Source of the DNA: Citricoccus muralis
Lineage (GTDB): Bacteria; Actinomycetota; Actinomycetes; Actinomycetales; Micrococcaceae
DNA length: 64,000 nucleotides
Reading direction: 5' to 3'
NCBI RefSeq assembly: GCF_029637705.1
Contig: NZ_CP121252.1
Location: forward strand, 806,001 to 870,000
A program made the translations under genes and the position numbers. The notes beneath the pieces are model-generated. The model had not been told where the DNA came from and did not search any database. It was given only the letters and a program-made list of their open reading frames with translations. This document shows, piece after piece, positions 34,596 to 45,732 of the stretch; position 1 is the stretch's first letter; each line of letters opens with the position of its first letter.

Positions 34596-35957
34596 ATGTA
34601 TGAACTCATCGTTCTGATCGTGTTGGTGATCGGCATCGTGCTGGTCACCGCGCGGTGGAAAATTAGCCCCTTGCTGGCACTACTGGGTGCCGCCATCATC
34701 GCGGCATTCGCCTACGGCGTGCCTATGGACGAAGTCGTCACCGCCATTGGCGGAGCGTTTGGAAGCACCATCGGCAATATCGGTTTGGTGATTCTGGTTG
34801 GCACGATGCTCGGGGCGATCCTCGAGCGTTCCGGTGCGGCGATCGCTATGGCCGATTTTCTGGTGAGAGTGCTGGGACCGCGATTCCCCAACCTCACCAT
34901 GAGCTTGGTCGGCTACATCGTGTCTATTCCGGTGTTCTGCGACTCCGGCTACGTGATTCTGAACTCCCTGCGCAAGGCGATCACCGTGCGCACCGGGGTC
35001 TCACACATCGCCACTGCTATTGCGTTGATGACCGGCCTCTACGCGACACACACCCTGGTACCTCCCACCCCCGGTCCACTGGCAGCAGCGGAAAACGTCG
35101 GCATCTCCCACAACCTGGACTTCCTGATTCTGGTGGGTCTGCCGGTGGCCATGGTGGCCGCCATGGCGGGCCTGCTCTACGCGCAGCGCTTCTCCAAGAG
35201 CACGCTGCCGCTGTTGGAGCCGACGTCGGAATCCGACCTGGACAACAAGACCTACGAGGAACTGCGCTCCAGCTACGGAAAACTGCCCTCGGCGGCCGCC
35301 TCCTTCTTTCCGATCGTGCTGCCCCTGGTGCTCATCATGCTGTCCTCGATTGCGAAGCTGCCCGCCCAGCCGTTTGGTGACAGCATCGTCACCGAGATCA
35401 TCATCTTTCTGGGCACCCCGCTGATCGCGCTCATCCTTGGCCTGGCATCCGCAGTGTTGCTGATGCGCGGCAAGGGCAAGCTCGAACGGTTCAACGCGCA
35501 GATCTCCGAGGCGGTCACCGTTTCCGGCCCCATCATCTTCATCACCGGTGCCGGTGCCGCGTTTGGTGCGGTGCTGGGCGGCTCCCGTCTCACCGACTTC
35601 CTGGCTGATGGGCTGAGCTCACTGGGGCTGGGACTGCTGGTTCCGTTCTTGGTGGCCGCCGCACTGAAGACCGCGCAGGGTTCCTCCACCGTCTCCCTGG
35701 TGACCACCTCGGCGATGATGGCACCGCTGCTGCCGTCCATGGGGCTGGGATCTGACCTGGGCATGGTGCTGACGGTGCTGGCCATCGGTGCAGGCGCGAT
35801 GGTGGTTTCGCACGCCAACGATTCCTTCTTCTGGGTGGTGTCGCAGCTCAGCCGCATCCCGGTGGGCACGGCATACCGCACGCTGACGGTGGCCTCCGGG
35901 ATCGAAGGCCTCGCCGCCTTCATCGTGGTCTGGATTCTGGGGGCCGTGCTGCTCTAA
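34596..35957 (+). CDS. GntP-family gluconate/glycerate permease
   Basis: This 453-residue polytopic protein of the Gnt (gluconate:H+ symporter) family has about twelve membrane segments. Visible landmarks are AFGSTIGNIGLVILVGTMLGAILERSGAA, SIPVFCDSGYVILN, HTLVPPTPGPLAAAENVG, GAGAAFGAVLGGS and AALKTAQGSSTVSLVTTSAMMAPLL. It follows glycerate kinase by 79 bp on the same strand, so glycerate is the most likely substrate. Gluconate remains possible. Confidence 0.92.
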   Translation: MYELIVLIVLVIGIVLVTARWKISPLLALLGAAIIAAFAYGVPMDEVVTAIGGAFGSTIGNIGLVILVGTMLGAILERSGAAIAMADFLVRVLGPRFPNLTMSLVGYIVSIPVFCDSGYVILNSLRKAITVRTGVSHIATAIALMTGLYATHTLVPPTPGPLAAAENVGISHNLDFLILVGLPVAMVAAMAGLLYAQRFSKSTLPLLEPTSESDLDNKTYEELRSSYGKLPSAAASFFPIVLPLVLIMLSSIAKLPAQPFGDSIVTEIIIFLGTPLIALILGLASAVLLMRGKGKLERFNAQISEAVTVSGPIIFITGAGAAFGAVLGGSRLTDFLADGLSSLGLGLLVPFLVAAALKTAQGSSTVSLVTTSAMMAPLLPSMGLGSDLGMVLTVLAIGAGAMVVSHANDSFFWVVSQLSRIPVGTAYRTLTVASGIEGLAAFIVVWILGAVLL

Positions 35958-36001
35958 GGACCGGCCGGAATCATCACGACCGAGCACGCCTCATGAGCGG
36001 A

Positions 36002-36235
36002 TCAGCGTAACCACCATGAGGCGTGTTCGTGTCCGTGCTGCGGGCACTGTGGGTCGGATTCGGTGCGATAACGGTGATCCAGGTACGTCCCGCCCCACTG
36101 GCGGATCCGCTCGGTCGCCCAGGTGCACGTACACGTTTCGGAGGCCAGAAGTTCCTCGATGAGTTGGCCGTACTGATGCTGCCAGGCGCGGTGTGCGGCG
36201 CGGTCGGAATGATCCAGAGGACGAGGGTCCGTCAT
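36002..36235 (-). CDS. Small hypothetical protein, cysteine-containing
   Basis: This 77-residue soluble protein contains a CTCTWATERIRQWGGTYLDHRY stretch with a Cys-Thr-Cys motif and PQCPQHGHEH, a Cys/His pair that could bind metal. No family is recognised. A strong ribosome site (GGAGGAAAACG) lies immediately before the ATG, which argues for a real gene. It converges with the permease and diverges from the LLM monooxygenase. Confidence 0.65.
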   Translation of the reverse strand: MTDPRPLDHSDRAAHRAWQHQYGQLIEELLASETCTCTWATERIRQWGGTYLDHRYRTESDPQCPQHGHEHASWWLR

Positions 36236-36341
36236 CGTTTTCCTCCTGCCGCGCTAGCGTGTTGGGTGCACCGCCATTCTAGGCCGAGGTGCACGTCACT
36301 CCGCGAGCACCTGCGCGGGTGAGGTGAATCCGCGTGTGACA

Positions 36342-37727
36342 ATGAGAGCCATGTTCCTCAGCGCGCTCGACATGATGGTGCCCACTCACCAGACGTCCGG
36401 GCTCTGGCGTCACCCCGATGCCGATCCCGACCAGTTCACCGACCTGAGTTTCTGGGTCGAGCACGTGCAACTGCTGGAATCCGCGGGCTTCGACACCGTG
36501 TTCTTTGCCGATGTGGCCGGGGTGTACGACGTGTACGACGGGTCGGGGCGCACTGCGATTCAGGCCGGCATGCAGTACCCGGCGCTCGATCCGCTACTGC
36601 TGATCAGCGCGCTGGCGGCGGCGACCGAACGGATCGGCTTCGGCGTCACCGCGAACGTCTCCTACCTGCCCCCGTACCTGCTGGCCCGCACCTTCGCCAC
36701 GCTCGACCACCTCACCGGCGGGCGTATTGGCTGGAACATCGTGACCGGCTACCAACAGTCGGCGCTGCGCAATCTCGGTACGGAAGAGCTCATGCGCCAC
36801 GACGAGCGCTATGACCGGGCCGATGAATACATGGACGTCGTCTACGGGCTCTGGGAAGCCTCGGTCGAGCCCGGCGCTGTGGTGAACGACGCCGCGGCGA
36901 ACACCTACCTGGACCCCGACAAGGTGCACACCATCGACCACCAGGGCCGGTGGTTCTCGGTGCCTGGGCCCGCGCTGGTGACGCCGGGTCCGCAGCGCAC
37001 CCCTTTGCTTTTCCAAGCGGGCTCGTCACCGCGGGGTATCGACTTTGCCGTCAAGCACGCCGAAGCGCTCTTTTTCTCGGGCACCTCCCCGGCCAACGTA
37101 CGCCAACTGGTGGACCAGGTAGAAGCGCGTCTGGCGGCGGCCGGGCGCGCCCGCGACGAGGTGCGGCTGATCACCTCGATCACCGTCATCGCCGCTGCCA
37201 CCGATGAAGAAGCGCAGGCACGGTTCCGCGACTACACCCACTACGTGGACGAGGACGCCGCGCTGGCCCTGTTCGCCGGGTGGACCGGCCTGGACCTGGC
37301 CCAGCTCTCCGGCGACGACGTGATCGAAGAAGTGCACATCGAGGGCAACCGCTCCGCACTGCAATCGTTCACCTCCATGGACCCGGACCGGCAGTGGACC
37401 GTGGCAGACTTGGCCGCCTATATGGCCATTGGCGCTCGCGGCCCGGTGATCATCGGCTCGGGCAAGACGGTCGTTGACGAACTGGAGCGGTGGATGGCCG
37501 AGGCCGGGGTGGACGGCTTCAACGTCGACTACGCCCTGCGTCACATCGACCTGCAAGCCTTCGCTGAACACGTCAGCCCCGAACTGCGTGCTCGCGGATA
37601 CCTCGACGCCGTGCCGGACCATACGGACGTCGACGTGCAGCAGTCGCAGACGTTGCGCGGCCGGGTCTTTGGATACGACTGGTTGCCGACGCACTCCACC
37701 GGAGGATCGCGCCGCCGCCAGGGCTGA
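36342..37727 (+). CDS. NtaA/SnaA/DszA-type flavin monooxygenase (LLM family)
   Basis: This luciferase-like monooxygenase (about 461 residues from 36342) has the family's TIM barrel. FWVEHVQLLESAGFDTVFFADVAG is at the N-terminus, TLDHLTGGRIGWNIVTGY gives the flavin-phosphate region, and the barrel ends with GARGPVIIGSGKTVVDELE. FMNH2-dependent members attack nitrilotriacetate, sulfonates, dibenzothiophene and similar compounds. No flavin reductase adjoins it. The start is uncertain: GTG at 36324, ATG at 36342 and ATG at 36351 are in frame. Confidence 0.88.
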   Translation: MRAMFLSALDMMVPTHQTSGLWRHPDADPDQFTDLSFWVEHVQLLESAGFDTVFFADVAGVYDVYDGSGRTAIQAGMQYPALDPLLLISALAAATERIGFGVTANVSYLPPYLLARTFATLDHLTGGRIGWNIVTGYQQSALRNLGTEELMRHDERYDRADEYMDVVYGLWEASVEPGAVVNDAAANTYLDPDKVHTIDHQGRWFSVPGPALVTPGPQRTPLLFQAGSSPRGIDFAVKHAEALFFSGTSPANVRQLVDQVEARLAAAGRARDEVRLITSITVIAAATDEEAQARFRDYTHYVDEDAALALFAGWTGLDLAQLSGDDVIEEVHIEGNRSALQSFTSMDPDRQWTVADLAAYMAIGARGPVIIGSGKTVVDELERWMAEAGVDGFNVDYALRHIDLQAFAEHVSPELRARGYLDAVPDHTDVDVQQSQTLRGRVFGYDWLPTHSTGGSRRRQG

Positions 37728-37738
37728 AGAAACCCGGT

Positions 37739-38050
37739 TTAGGGGAAGCCCAGCAGACGCAGTCCCGCAGCGACGATCGCGCCGACCAGCACCACCACCA
37801 GGAACGGAGCCCGATGGATCAGGGCTACCGCAGCGGCAACAAGCGCACCGATGCGAGAATCCGCGGTGAGTGAAGTGCCATCACCCAGGGCGTTCATCGC
37901 CACCAATGCTGCGAGGAGTCCGATGGTCACCGCGTTGGCGGTGCGCAGCACCCGCTCGTGCTCGAGCCAGGCCTGTGGCATCAAATAGCCCACGAATTTG
38001 GTGGCGAAGGCAATCACCGAGGCCAGCAGTATCCAGAACCACAGGCTCAT
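37739..38050 (-). CDS. azlD: AzlD branched-chain amino acid transport subunit
   Basis: This 103-residue protein has four predicted membrane segments. The first is WFWILLASVIAFATKFVGYLMP, and the next contain ANAVTIGLLAALVAMNALG and IGALVAAAVALIHRAPFLVVVLVGAIVAAGLRL. AzlD pairs with AzlC to export branched-chain amino acids. The start overlaps the stop of azlC by four bases (ATGA). Confidence 0.9.
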   Translation of the reverse strand: MSLWFWILLASVIAFATKFVGYLMPQAWLEHERVLRTANAVTIGLLAALVAMNALGDGTSLTADSRIGALVAAAVALIHRAPFLVVVLVGAIVAAGLRLLGFP

Positions 38051-38808
38051 GAGGCCTCCTCTCGCAGAATCTCGGCGCGGGGGCGCGGCTCGGCAATGAA
38101 CCAGCCCCAGATGCCGGCGACGGCGGCGGCCAACAGAATCGGCAGCCCGGCCGGCAACATCGGCAGGGTAATCGAAGTGACCAGGGCGGCGGTGACCGCC
38201 AGTGCCCAGGTGTTGCCGCTGCGCAACCGGGGCCAGAGCAGCCCCAGCATCGCTGCGGTGGCCGCACCATCCAAGCCCCAGTTGGCTGGGTCACCGAGCG
38301 CGGTCCCTGCCACCGCGCCGACAATCGTGAACAGATTCCACAGCAGATAAACACCGATGCCGGCACTCCAGAAACCAATGCTGATGCCACGGCGGTCTGT
38401 CTGCGTGGCGGCCGTGGCGGCGGACTCATCGATGGTCACGTGCGCCGCCAGCGGTCGCAGGGCCGGGCGCGGACGCAACAGTGCCTTCATCTGCATGCCG
38501 TAGACGGCGTTACGCACCCCGAGCAGCGAGGCAGCCCCGGTGGCGGCCCCGCCCAGTTGGGCTCCGGATCCGCCGCCGAGGACTCCGATAAAGGCGAACT
38601 GGGATCCTCCGGTGAACATCAGGGCGCTCAGGGCGATGGTCTGCCAGACGGAGAGCCCGGCGGTGACGGCCAGGGCGCCGAAAGAGATACCGTACAGTCC
38701 AGTAGCGATGGCCACCGAGACGCCGGTGCGCAGGGCGGGATGCGACCAGAATGAAGGGTCGGGCTGTTCCCGTGCGAGCTCGGAGGGGGTAGCGGGCATA
38801 GCGCCCAT
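38047..38808 (-). CDS. azlC: AzlC branched-chain amino acid transport protein
   Basis: This 253-residue protein has seven or so membrane segments and the AzlC signature: GISFGALAVTAGLSVWQTIALSALMFTGGSQFAFIGVLGGG, then LGVRNAVYGMQMKALL and GLYLLWNLFTIVG-type segments. It forms the exporter with AzlD, encoded downstream with overlapping codons. An Lrp-type regulator is not adjacent. Confidence 0.9.
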   Translation of the reverse strand: MGAMPATPSELAREQPDPSFWSHPALRTGVSVAIATGLYGISFGALAVTAGLSVWQTIALSALMFTGGSQFAFIGVLGGGSGAQLGGAATGAASLLGVRNAVYGMQMKALLRPRPALRPLAAHVTIDESAATAATQTDRRGISIGFWSAGIGVYLLWNLFTIVGAVAGTALGDPANWGLDGAATAAMLGLLWPRLRSGNTWALAVTAALVTSITLPMLPAGLPILLAAAVAGIWGWFIAEPRPRAEILREEAS

Positions 38809-38901
38809 CTTATGATCAACCCCAGGTCGTGACGGTTGCGTTTCTCACGCACGATGGATTTCTGCGCGCCGGTCTTCTCTGCTAAACTCACTAAGTCGCT
38901 T

Positions 38902-38978
38902 GGATCTTTAGCTCAGTTGGTTAGAGCGTTCGCTTCACACGCGAGAGGTCGCTGGTTCGAGTCCAGTAAGATCCACCA
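38902..38978 (+). tRNA. tRNA-Val(CAC)
   Basis: Acceptor GGATCTT pairs with AAGATCC. The D arm is TAGCTCAGTTGGTTAGAGCG, the anticodon stem-loop TTCGC-TTCACAC-GCGAG has anticodon CAC, and the T arm is GCTGGTTCGAGTCCAGT. Discriminator A and an encoded CCA follow. Confidence 0.96.
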
Positions 38979-38981
38979 CCC

Positions 38982-39014
38982 ATCAGGGCCCTGTACAGGG
39001 GTCCTGATCTCGTT
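38982..39014 (+). terminator. Hairpin after tRNA-Val
   Basis: ATCAGGGCCCTG and CAGGGGTCCTGAT pair imperfectly (one bulge and one mismatch) and are followed by CTCGTT. It probably ends the tRNA transcript. Confidence 0.55.
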
Positions 39015-39161
39015 AAGAGCGGGTCGTCCGCCCGTGAAATTCCATTCCTCGTCGATCGTGGTTCACCGCCGCGAAGGCGTCATGACACACACATCAGAGA
39101 TGGTCCGTCACGGACCCGCGGTCCGCCGACGGCCGCGAGTGAGCCGACAGGAGGTGGTCGA

Positions 39162-41003
39162 ATGACCCGCGAACCGCACCCCGACGCATCCTCACCCGAT
39201 GAGGTGCCGCACGGTTCTACCGCCGCCGGTGCGGCCATGGAATCAGAAACGGCGCCAGCCACCGGCCAGATCACCATTCCCGTGATCCGTCCCGCGGTCA
39301 CCCTCCCCAACCCGGACGCTCAGGCGCCCCAGATGGACCCCTCGGACGGGTTCGGCCCTGAGACCGCGCCCACGGCTGCGCTGTCGGCAACGGAGACGCC
39401 GAGCACGGACACCCGTGACCTCTACACGGTGCCCGCGGCGGATCCCGAGCCCGCCCCGACCGTCGGCGCGCTGCCGGTGATCTCCGCCCCGGAAGCACCC
39501 CGCCCGCAACCAACCCGCCCCCGGAAAGCTCAGCGAGAGCCGGGCACCTCGACCGGCCGCCCGTCCCGCGGTCTGCGCCTGCCCGCGCGTCGCCCGCGCC
39601 GTCGTGAGGAGTCAGAGTCCCAGCCGGCCGAACCGTACCAGGAGCGGATGCCTACTCAGGTGATGAACCTGGTGAGCCGCCTGGAAACCAGCCCGTTTGC
39701 AGCTGCAGCGCGCAAGGAATACCAGAAGGCCGCTGAGGCCGCCGATATTCGCAACACCCTGGACTTCGCCATGAAGTTGGGGGAGACCATGTTCCGTTTC
39801 GGTGCCGGCGCCCTGGAGGTGGAGACTTCGATCATCGTGGTCACCCAGGCGTACGGGGTGCACGAGACCGAGATCGACATCACCAACCAGGCGTTCTCGC
39901 TGAACTATGCGCCTCCGGGGGAGACTCCGTACACGCTGCAGCGCGTGGTGCGCTCCTGGTCGCAGAACTACGCCGGGCTGGCGTTCTTACATCGGTTGGT
40001 CTCCGCGATTGCATCCGGCGACATCACCCGCGAAGACGCTGAGCGGCAACTGGCTGAAATCCGGCACCGGCGCAAGCCGTTCCGGCCGTGGATGACGGTG
40101 TCGGCCAACGCCCTGTTCGCCGCCCTGTTCGTGCTCTACATCGGTGGCAGCCCGCTGGCCGGGCTGATGACGCTGGTGTCGGCGGCCGTCGTGGTGATCG
40201 CCATGTATTCCATGGCCCGGTTGCGAGCGCCCGAGTTCTTCACCACCATGCTGGGTGGGTTCTTGGCCACCGTGATCTCGTTAGGGTTGTTCTCCTTCGA
40301 CGTGTTCAAGGACCCGGCTACGGTGGTGGCCGGCATCTTGATGATCATGTTGCCCTCGGGGCGCATCGTCTCCGCGGTGCAGGACGGCATCAACGGCTTC
40401 CCGATCACCGCGGCCGGCCGTTTTGTCTCCGCAGCGCTGACCTACGTCGCCATGGTTGGCGGCATCGTGCTGGCCGCCGTGTCCGCCTCACAAATGGGGG
40501 TGCCCGAGGTCGACGTGACCGCAGCCCCGGTCAACTCGTACCCTGTGTGGGTGCTGGGCATCCTGGTGTTCTTCGCCTCGGCTGGAGTGGCGGCCGCGGA
40601 GCAATCCGAGTGGCGGTTGCTACTGCCCACCGGCATTGTCGCCACCCTCGGATTCATCGGCTACGAATTCGCTCTGTTCCTGGGACTCGGTCCGGTGATT
40701 TCACCTGCCGTGGCCGCCGTCATCATCGGTTTCCTAGCGCGCATGGTCGCATTGCGTCTCGGTGCACCGCAGCTGGTGATCGCGGTGCCCTCGGTGCTGT
40801 TCCTGTTGCCCGGTCTGGCCATCTTCCGCTCCATGTACGAGATCGCCATGAACACCGGTGCCGTCAGCGGCATCGTCGGCATGGTGATGGCCTCCATCGT
40901 CATCCTGGCGGTCGCAGCCGGCTCCGTGCTGGGCGACACCCTAGCCCGCCCGCTCACCTCGAATCTGCAAGGGAACGAACGACGGCGCATCGGCCGCCGC
41001 TGA
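39162..41003 (+). CDS. ThrE-type threonine/serine exporter with long N-terminal extension
   Basis: This 613-residue protein is a fused ThrE (DUF1212 plus DUF3815). About residues 165-390 contain LDFAMKLGETMFRFGAGALEVETSI and the first group of membrane helices, and about 400-600 the second group, with MLPSGRIVSAVQDGINGFPITA and LFLLPGLAIFRSMYE. It exports threonine and serine, as in Corynebacterium. The first 165 residues are a low-complexity Pro/Ala/Glu-rich extension, longer than usual, with no membrane segment. AGGAGGTGG lies six bases upstream of the ATG. Confidence 0.9.
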   Translation: MTREPHPDASSPDEVPHGSTAAGAAMESETAPATGQITIPVIRPAVTLPNPDAQAPQMDPSDGFGPETAPTAALSATETPSTDTRDLYTVPAADPEPAPTVGALPVISAPEAPRPQPTRPRKAQREPGTSTGRPSRGLRLPARRPRRREESESQPAEPYQERMPTQVMNLVSRLETSPFAAAARKEYQKAAEAADIRNTLDFAMKLGETMFRFGAGALEVETSIIVVTQAYGVHETEIDITNQAFSLNYAPPGETPYTLQRVVRSWSQNYAGLAFLHRLVSAIASGDITREDAERQLAEIRHRRKPFRPWMTVSANALFAALFVLYIGGSPLAGLMTLVSAAVVVIAMYSMARLRAPEFFTTMLGGFLATVISLGLFSFDVFKDPATVVAGILMIMLPSGRIVSAVQDGINGFPITAAGRFVSAALTYVAMVGGIVLAAVSASQMGVPEVDVTAAPVNSYPVWVLGILVFFASAGVAAAEQSEWRLLLPTGIVATLGFIGYEFALFLGLGPVISPAVAAVIIGFLARMVALRLGAPQLVIAVPSVLFLLPGLAIFRSMYEIAMNTGAVSGIVGMVMASIVILAVAAGSVLGDTLARPLTSNLQGNERRRIGRR

Positions 41004-41012
41004 GCCGAGCGG

Positions 41013-41699
41013 TCAGCGCACCTGCCAGTCCACTGGCTCCGCACCTTGGGCCCGCAAAAACTCGTTGGCCCGCGAGAAGGGCTTCGAACCGAAGAACCCG
41101 CGACGTGCCGACAGCGGGGAGGGGTGGGCGGACTCGATCACCAGCACGTGCTCGCCCGTCTGCAACACCGGGGCCATGCGGCGGGCATCGTTGCCCCAGA
41201 GGATCGCCACCAGTGGTTGGTCCCGAGCGGCCAGCGCCCGTACAGCGGTTTCGGTGATCTGCTCCCACCCCAGGCCACGGTGCGAGCCCGGTGTGCCGGC
41301 CTGCACCGTGAGCACCCGGTTCAGCAGGGCCACACCTTGCTCGGCCCACGAGGTGAGATCACCGTGCTCGGCCGGGGCGATGCCGAGGTCGTCGTGCAGT
41401 TCCCGATAGATATTCGTCAGCGAACGCGCCAGGGGACGCACGTCGCGGGCCACGGAGAAACTCATCCCCACCGCATGTCCCGGGGTGGGGTAGGGGTCCT
41501 GACCCAGGATCAGCACCTTGACCTCATCGAAGGGCTGGCGGAACACGCGCAGAATATTCTCGGCCGCCGGCAGCACCTGTTCCCCGGATTTCTGCCGCTC
41601 CTGCAGGGTTTCCGCCAACGCGGCGAAGGTGCCGGTGTGCTCGGCCAGCACCGCATCCCAGCCCTGATCCAGGGGTTCACGTACGTCAGAGATCAGCAT
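41013..41699 (-). CDS. ung: Uracil-DNA glycosylase
   Basis: This 228-residue family 1 UDG removes uracil from [24 protein letters not shown] contains the water-activating Asp, [18 protein letters not shown] forms the uracil pocket, VAILWGND and the leucine loop [17 protein letters not shown] with catalytic His follow. The length is typical of bacterial Ung. It converges on the exporter gene with nine bases between stops. Confidence 0.95.
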   Translation of the reverse strand: MLISDVREPLDQGWDAVLAEHTGTFAALAETLQERQKSGEQVLPAAENILRVFRQPFDEVKVLILGQDPYPTPGHAVGMSFSVARDVRPLARSLTNIYRELHDDLGIAPAEHGDLTSWAEQGVALLNRVLTVQAGTPGSHRGLGWEQITETAVRALAARDQPLVAILWGNDARRMAPVLQTGEHVLVIESAHPSPLSARRGFFGSKPFSRANEFLRAQGAEPVDWQVR

Positions 41700-41809
41700 C
41701 CCACCAGCCTAACCAGCCGTCGGGACCATGGCCGACGTCCGAGCGCGTAAAATGGAGGATCACCGACACCCGTCGTTATGCTGGTTACCGATTCAACGAG
41801 GAGCGATCC

Positions 41810-42067
41810 ATGCCCGGCTCTGAGCTCTCTGAGCGGGACCGGAACATCCTCGCCTTCGAAGAACAGCGTTTCACCTACCAGGGAGCGAAAGACCAGGCCA
41901 TCCGCGATACGTTCGGGCTCTCGGCGACGACGTACTATCAGATTCTCGCCCGATTGCTCGACGACGAACGCGCCCTGGCCTATAAACCTCTGGTAGTGCG
42001 ACGATTGCGTAGACTCAGATCGACCCGATTTCGTGCCCACGGCAGTCCAGAGCAGGGGAGCTCATGA
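41810..42067 (+). CDS. DUF3263 protein
   Basis: This 85-residue basic protein has the DUF3263 signature: LSERDRNILAFEEQRFTYQGAKDQAIRDTFGLSATTYYQILARLLDD, a helix-turn-helix-like set, then arginine-rich VVRRLRRLRS. Its function is unknown. GAGGAGCG precedes the ATG. It overlaps the next gene by ATGA, as in many actinobacteria. Confidence 0.88.
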   Translation: MPGSELSERDRNILAFEEQRFTYQGAKDQAIRDTFGLSATTYYQILARLLDDERALAYKPLVVRRLRRLRSTRFRAHGSPEQGSS

Positions 42068-42738
42068 CCAAGTATCCGCAGGACCACTACGATGACGTCC
42101 CGGAATACACCGACCAGGTCGGTGCTCACCGCGCCGCCGTCGCCAAGCCCGAGTCCAACACCGGGCTCAATGTGCTGATCATCGCCGCCGCGTTGGCGCT
42201 GGTCGTGGGCATCGTCTCTTTCCTCCTGTTGCCCCAGCTGCGCAACGACTGGTTCGGTGCCTCCGCACCCACGGATGAGCAGACCACCGAAGCCCCCGCC
42301 GATCCTTCCGGCACGGACGCCGACGCTGAGACCGATGCCGGGGCTGGTGAAGCTGAGGCCACTGACGAGGACGCTGCCCGGGGCGATGAGACCGACCCGA
42401 CCGGTGGCGAAGCGGGAGCGGGCGACGACCTGGAGGGCGGGGAGGAGCCGGACCCGACCGGTGCCGCCAACGTCGATTACAGCCAGGGCATCGAGGTCTA
42501 CAACGCGACCATGACGCCGGGGCTGGCTGGACAAGCAACCCAGCAGCTGACCAGTGCGGGCTTCAACGTGCCGATCACCGCGAACTGGCAGGGCTCCGCC
42601 GTGTCCTCATCGGTCGTGTATTACGCTGACGACGAAGCCACCGCTCAGGCCATCGCCGACGAGCTTGGCATCACCGCCGTCCACGTGCCCAGCATGGGTG
42701 CCATCGCCGTGGTCCTCGCCGACGACTTCGCCGACTGA
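42064..42738 (+). CDS. LytR_C-domain membrane protein
   Basis: This 224-residue protein has a cytoplasmic N-terminus, one membrane helix at about residues 38-60 (VLIIAAALALVVGIVSFLLL), a long acidic low-complexity linker, and a C-terminal LytR_C domain (IEVYNATMTPGLAGQATQQLTSAGFNV and SSVVYYADDEATAQAIADELG). LytR_C proteins are linked to cell-wall polymer attachment. It is co-translated with the DUF3263 gene. Confidence 0.85.
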   Translation: MTKYPQDHYDDVPEYTDQVGAHRAAVAKPESNTGLNVLIIAAALALVVGIVSFLLLPQLRNDWFGASAPTDEQTTEAPADPSGTDADAETDAGAGEAEATDEDAARGDETDPTGGEAGAGDDLEGGEEPDPTGAANVDYSQGIEVYNATMTPGLAGQATQQLTSAGFNVPITANWQGSAVSSSVVYYADDEATAQAIADELGITAVHVPSMGAIAVVLADDFAD

Positions 42739-42768
42739 CCGTCGCAGTTCGTTCCGGGCGTCAAGCAC

Positions 42769-44574
<1,806 letters not shown>

Positions 44575-44616
44575 TCAGCTGATCACGGATGACGCCTCGC
44601 TGACCCGAGGATCACC

Positions 44617-44663
44617 GACGGTGGCCCGCACTCCTGAACGGAGTGCGGGCCACCGTCGTTTTG
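44617..44663 (+). terminator. Terminator of groEL
   Basis: GACGGTGGCCCGCACTCC and GGAGTGCGGGCCACCGTC form a perfect 18-bp stem around TGAAC, followed by GTTTT. It may also serve the minus-strand gene that ends just beyond. Confidence 0.9.
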
Positions 44664-44670
44664 TGGTTCG

Positions 44671-45645
44671 CTACTCTTGCTGAGTCTCGTCGGGCTGTTC
44701 TGGTGTCTCGTCGGATTTCTTGCGGGCCTTGCCCGAGGGGTAGAGCTCGGCGATGAGATTCTTGCGCGCCTGTCGTTCCCAGCGTTTGATCGCGGTGCGG
44801 GTGTTGAAGATCGGGTTCTGCGCCAGCAATGACCGCAGCACTTTCTCCCGACCGGCGAAGAACTGCTCGTCGGGGATATGGGCGAAATCCTGCCGGACGG
44901 CGTCACGGTAGCGGCCGTAGGCGCCCGGATTGCGTCCCAGCACCTCCAAGTCGGCATCACAGAGCACCTGGCCGCCGGGATCGTCCTCGTGGGGATCGTG
45001 GGTAAAGGTCAGCCGCACCAGCCGGGCCGTTTCGATGATCTCTGAGGCCGGCAGCCCCAGCTCGGGCAGGGTGCGCTCGGCCAGCCGGGCGGAGTCTTCT
45101 TCATCCTGCCCCGGGGGGCGGGCCGGACTTCCTAGGTAGATTGCATCGTGAAACCACGCCGCCAATTTAACGGCCCGCGGGTAGGGGCCAAAGGATTCGC
45201 CTTGTCGCTCCAACAGATCCAACGCTTTGAGTACCGAGAGCAGGTGCGAGAGGTCATGGTAGTGCCGGTGAGGTTCGCGCCAGCGCTCGATCAGACCTGT
45301 GGCGATCGGATCCCGGTCCAGCTCCGAGGTGCCGGGGAAGAGCCGGTCGAAGCGCTGGTGCAGGATTTTCTGCAGCTTGCTGGGGCGCTGTGCGGCGGGG
45401 ATGCGCAGCCCCGAGGCGACGAGGCGGCGAACCAGCTCGCTGCCGGAGACCTCCACGGCGCCGGCAGCGACGAGATCCCCGTACATTTCCACGGGCACGT
45501 CGTAGTGGTCGCCGTCGAAGGCGCGCGGGGCGACGTCATTGGCGCGGGCGAATCGGTGCAGCTCATCCAGCGATTCATCTGAGACCAGATGGGAGAAGAC
45601 GGTGCCATGTGCCGGCCACCGAGCTGGATCGATGAGAACTGCCAT
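44671..45645 (-). CDS. DUF4031 domain fused to an HD-type phosphohydrolase
   Basis: This 324-residue protein has an N-terminal DUF4031 domain, at about residues 1-90 (MAVLIDPARWPAHGTVFSHLVSDESLDELHRFA and DHYDVP), then an HD domain from about 120: RHYHDLSHLLSVL, KLAAWFHDAIYLGS (HD pair) and LCDADLEVLGRNP. The acidic tail is low complexity. Metal-dependent HD proteins often cleave nucleotides or phosphodiesters. The reaction here is unknown. Confidence 0.85.
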   Translation of the reverse strand: MAVLIDPARWPAHGTVFSHLVSDESLDELHRFARANDVAPRAFDGDHYDVPVEMYGDLVAAGAVEVSGSELVRRLVASGLRIPAAQRPSKLQKILHQRFDRLFPGTSELDRDPIATGLIERWREPHRHYHDLSHLLSVLKALDLLERQGESFGPYPRAVKLAAWFHDAIYLGSPARPPGQDEEDSARLAERTLPELGLPASEIIETARLVRLTFTHDPHEDDPGGQVLCDADLEVLGRNPGAYGRYRDAVRQDFAHIPDEQFFAGREKVLRSLLAQNPIFNTRTAIKRWERQARKNLIAELYPSGKARKKSDETPEQPDETQQE

Positions 45646-45732
45646 GGTCCCAGCCTACCGAGGATGCAGGCCGGAACCATGGCGTTCACCTTTCAACGGG
45701 GCGATATTCGTGCGCGCAGGTCACGGAGGTGA

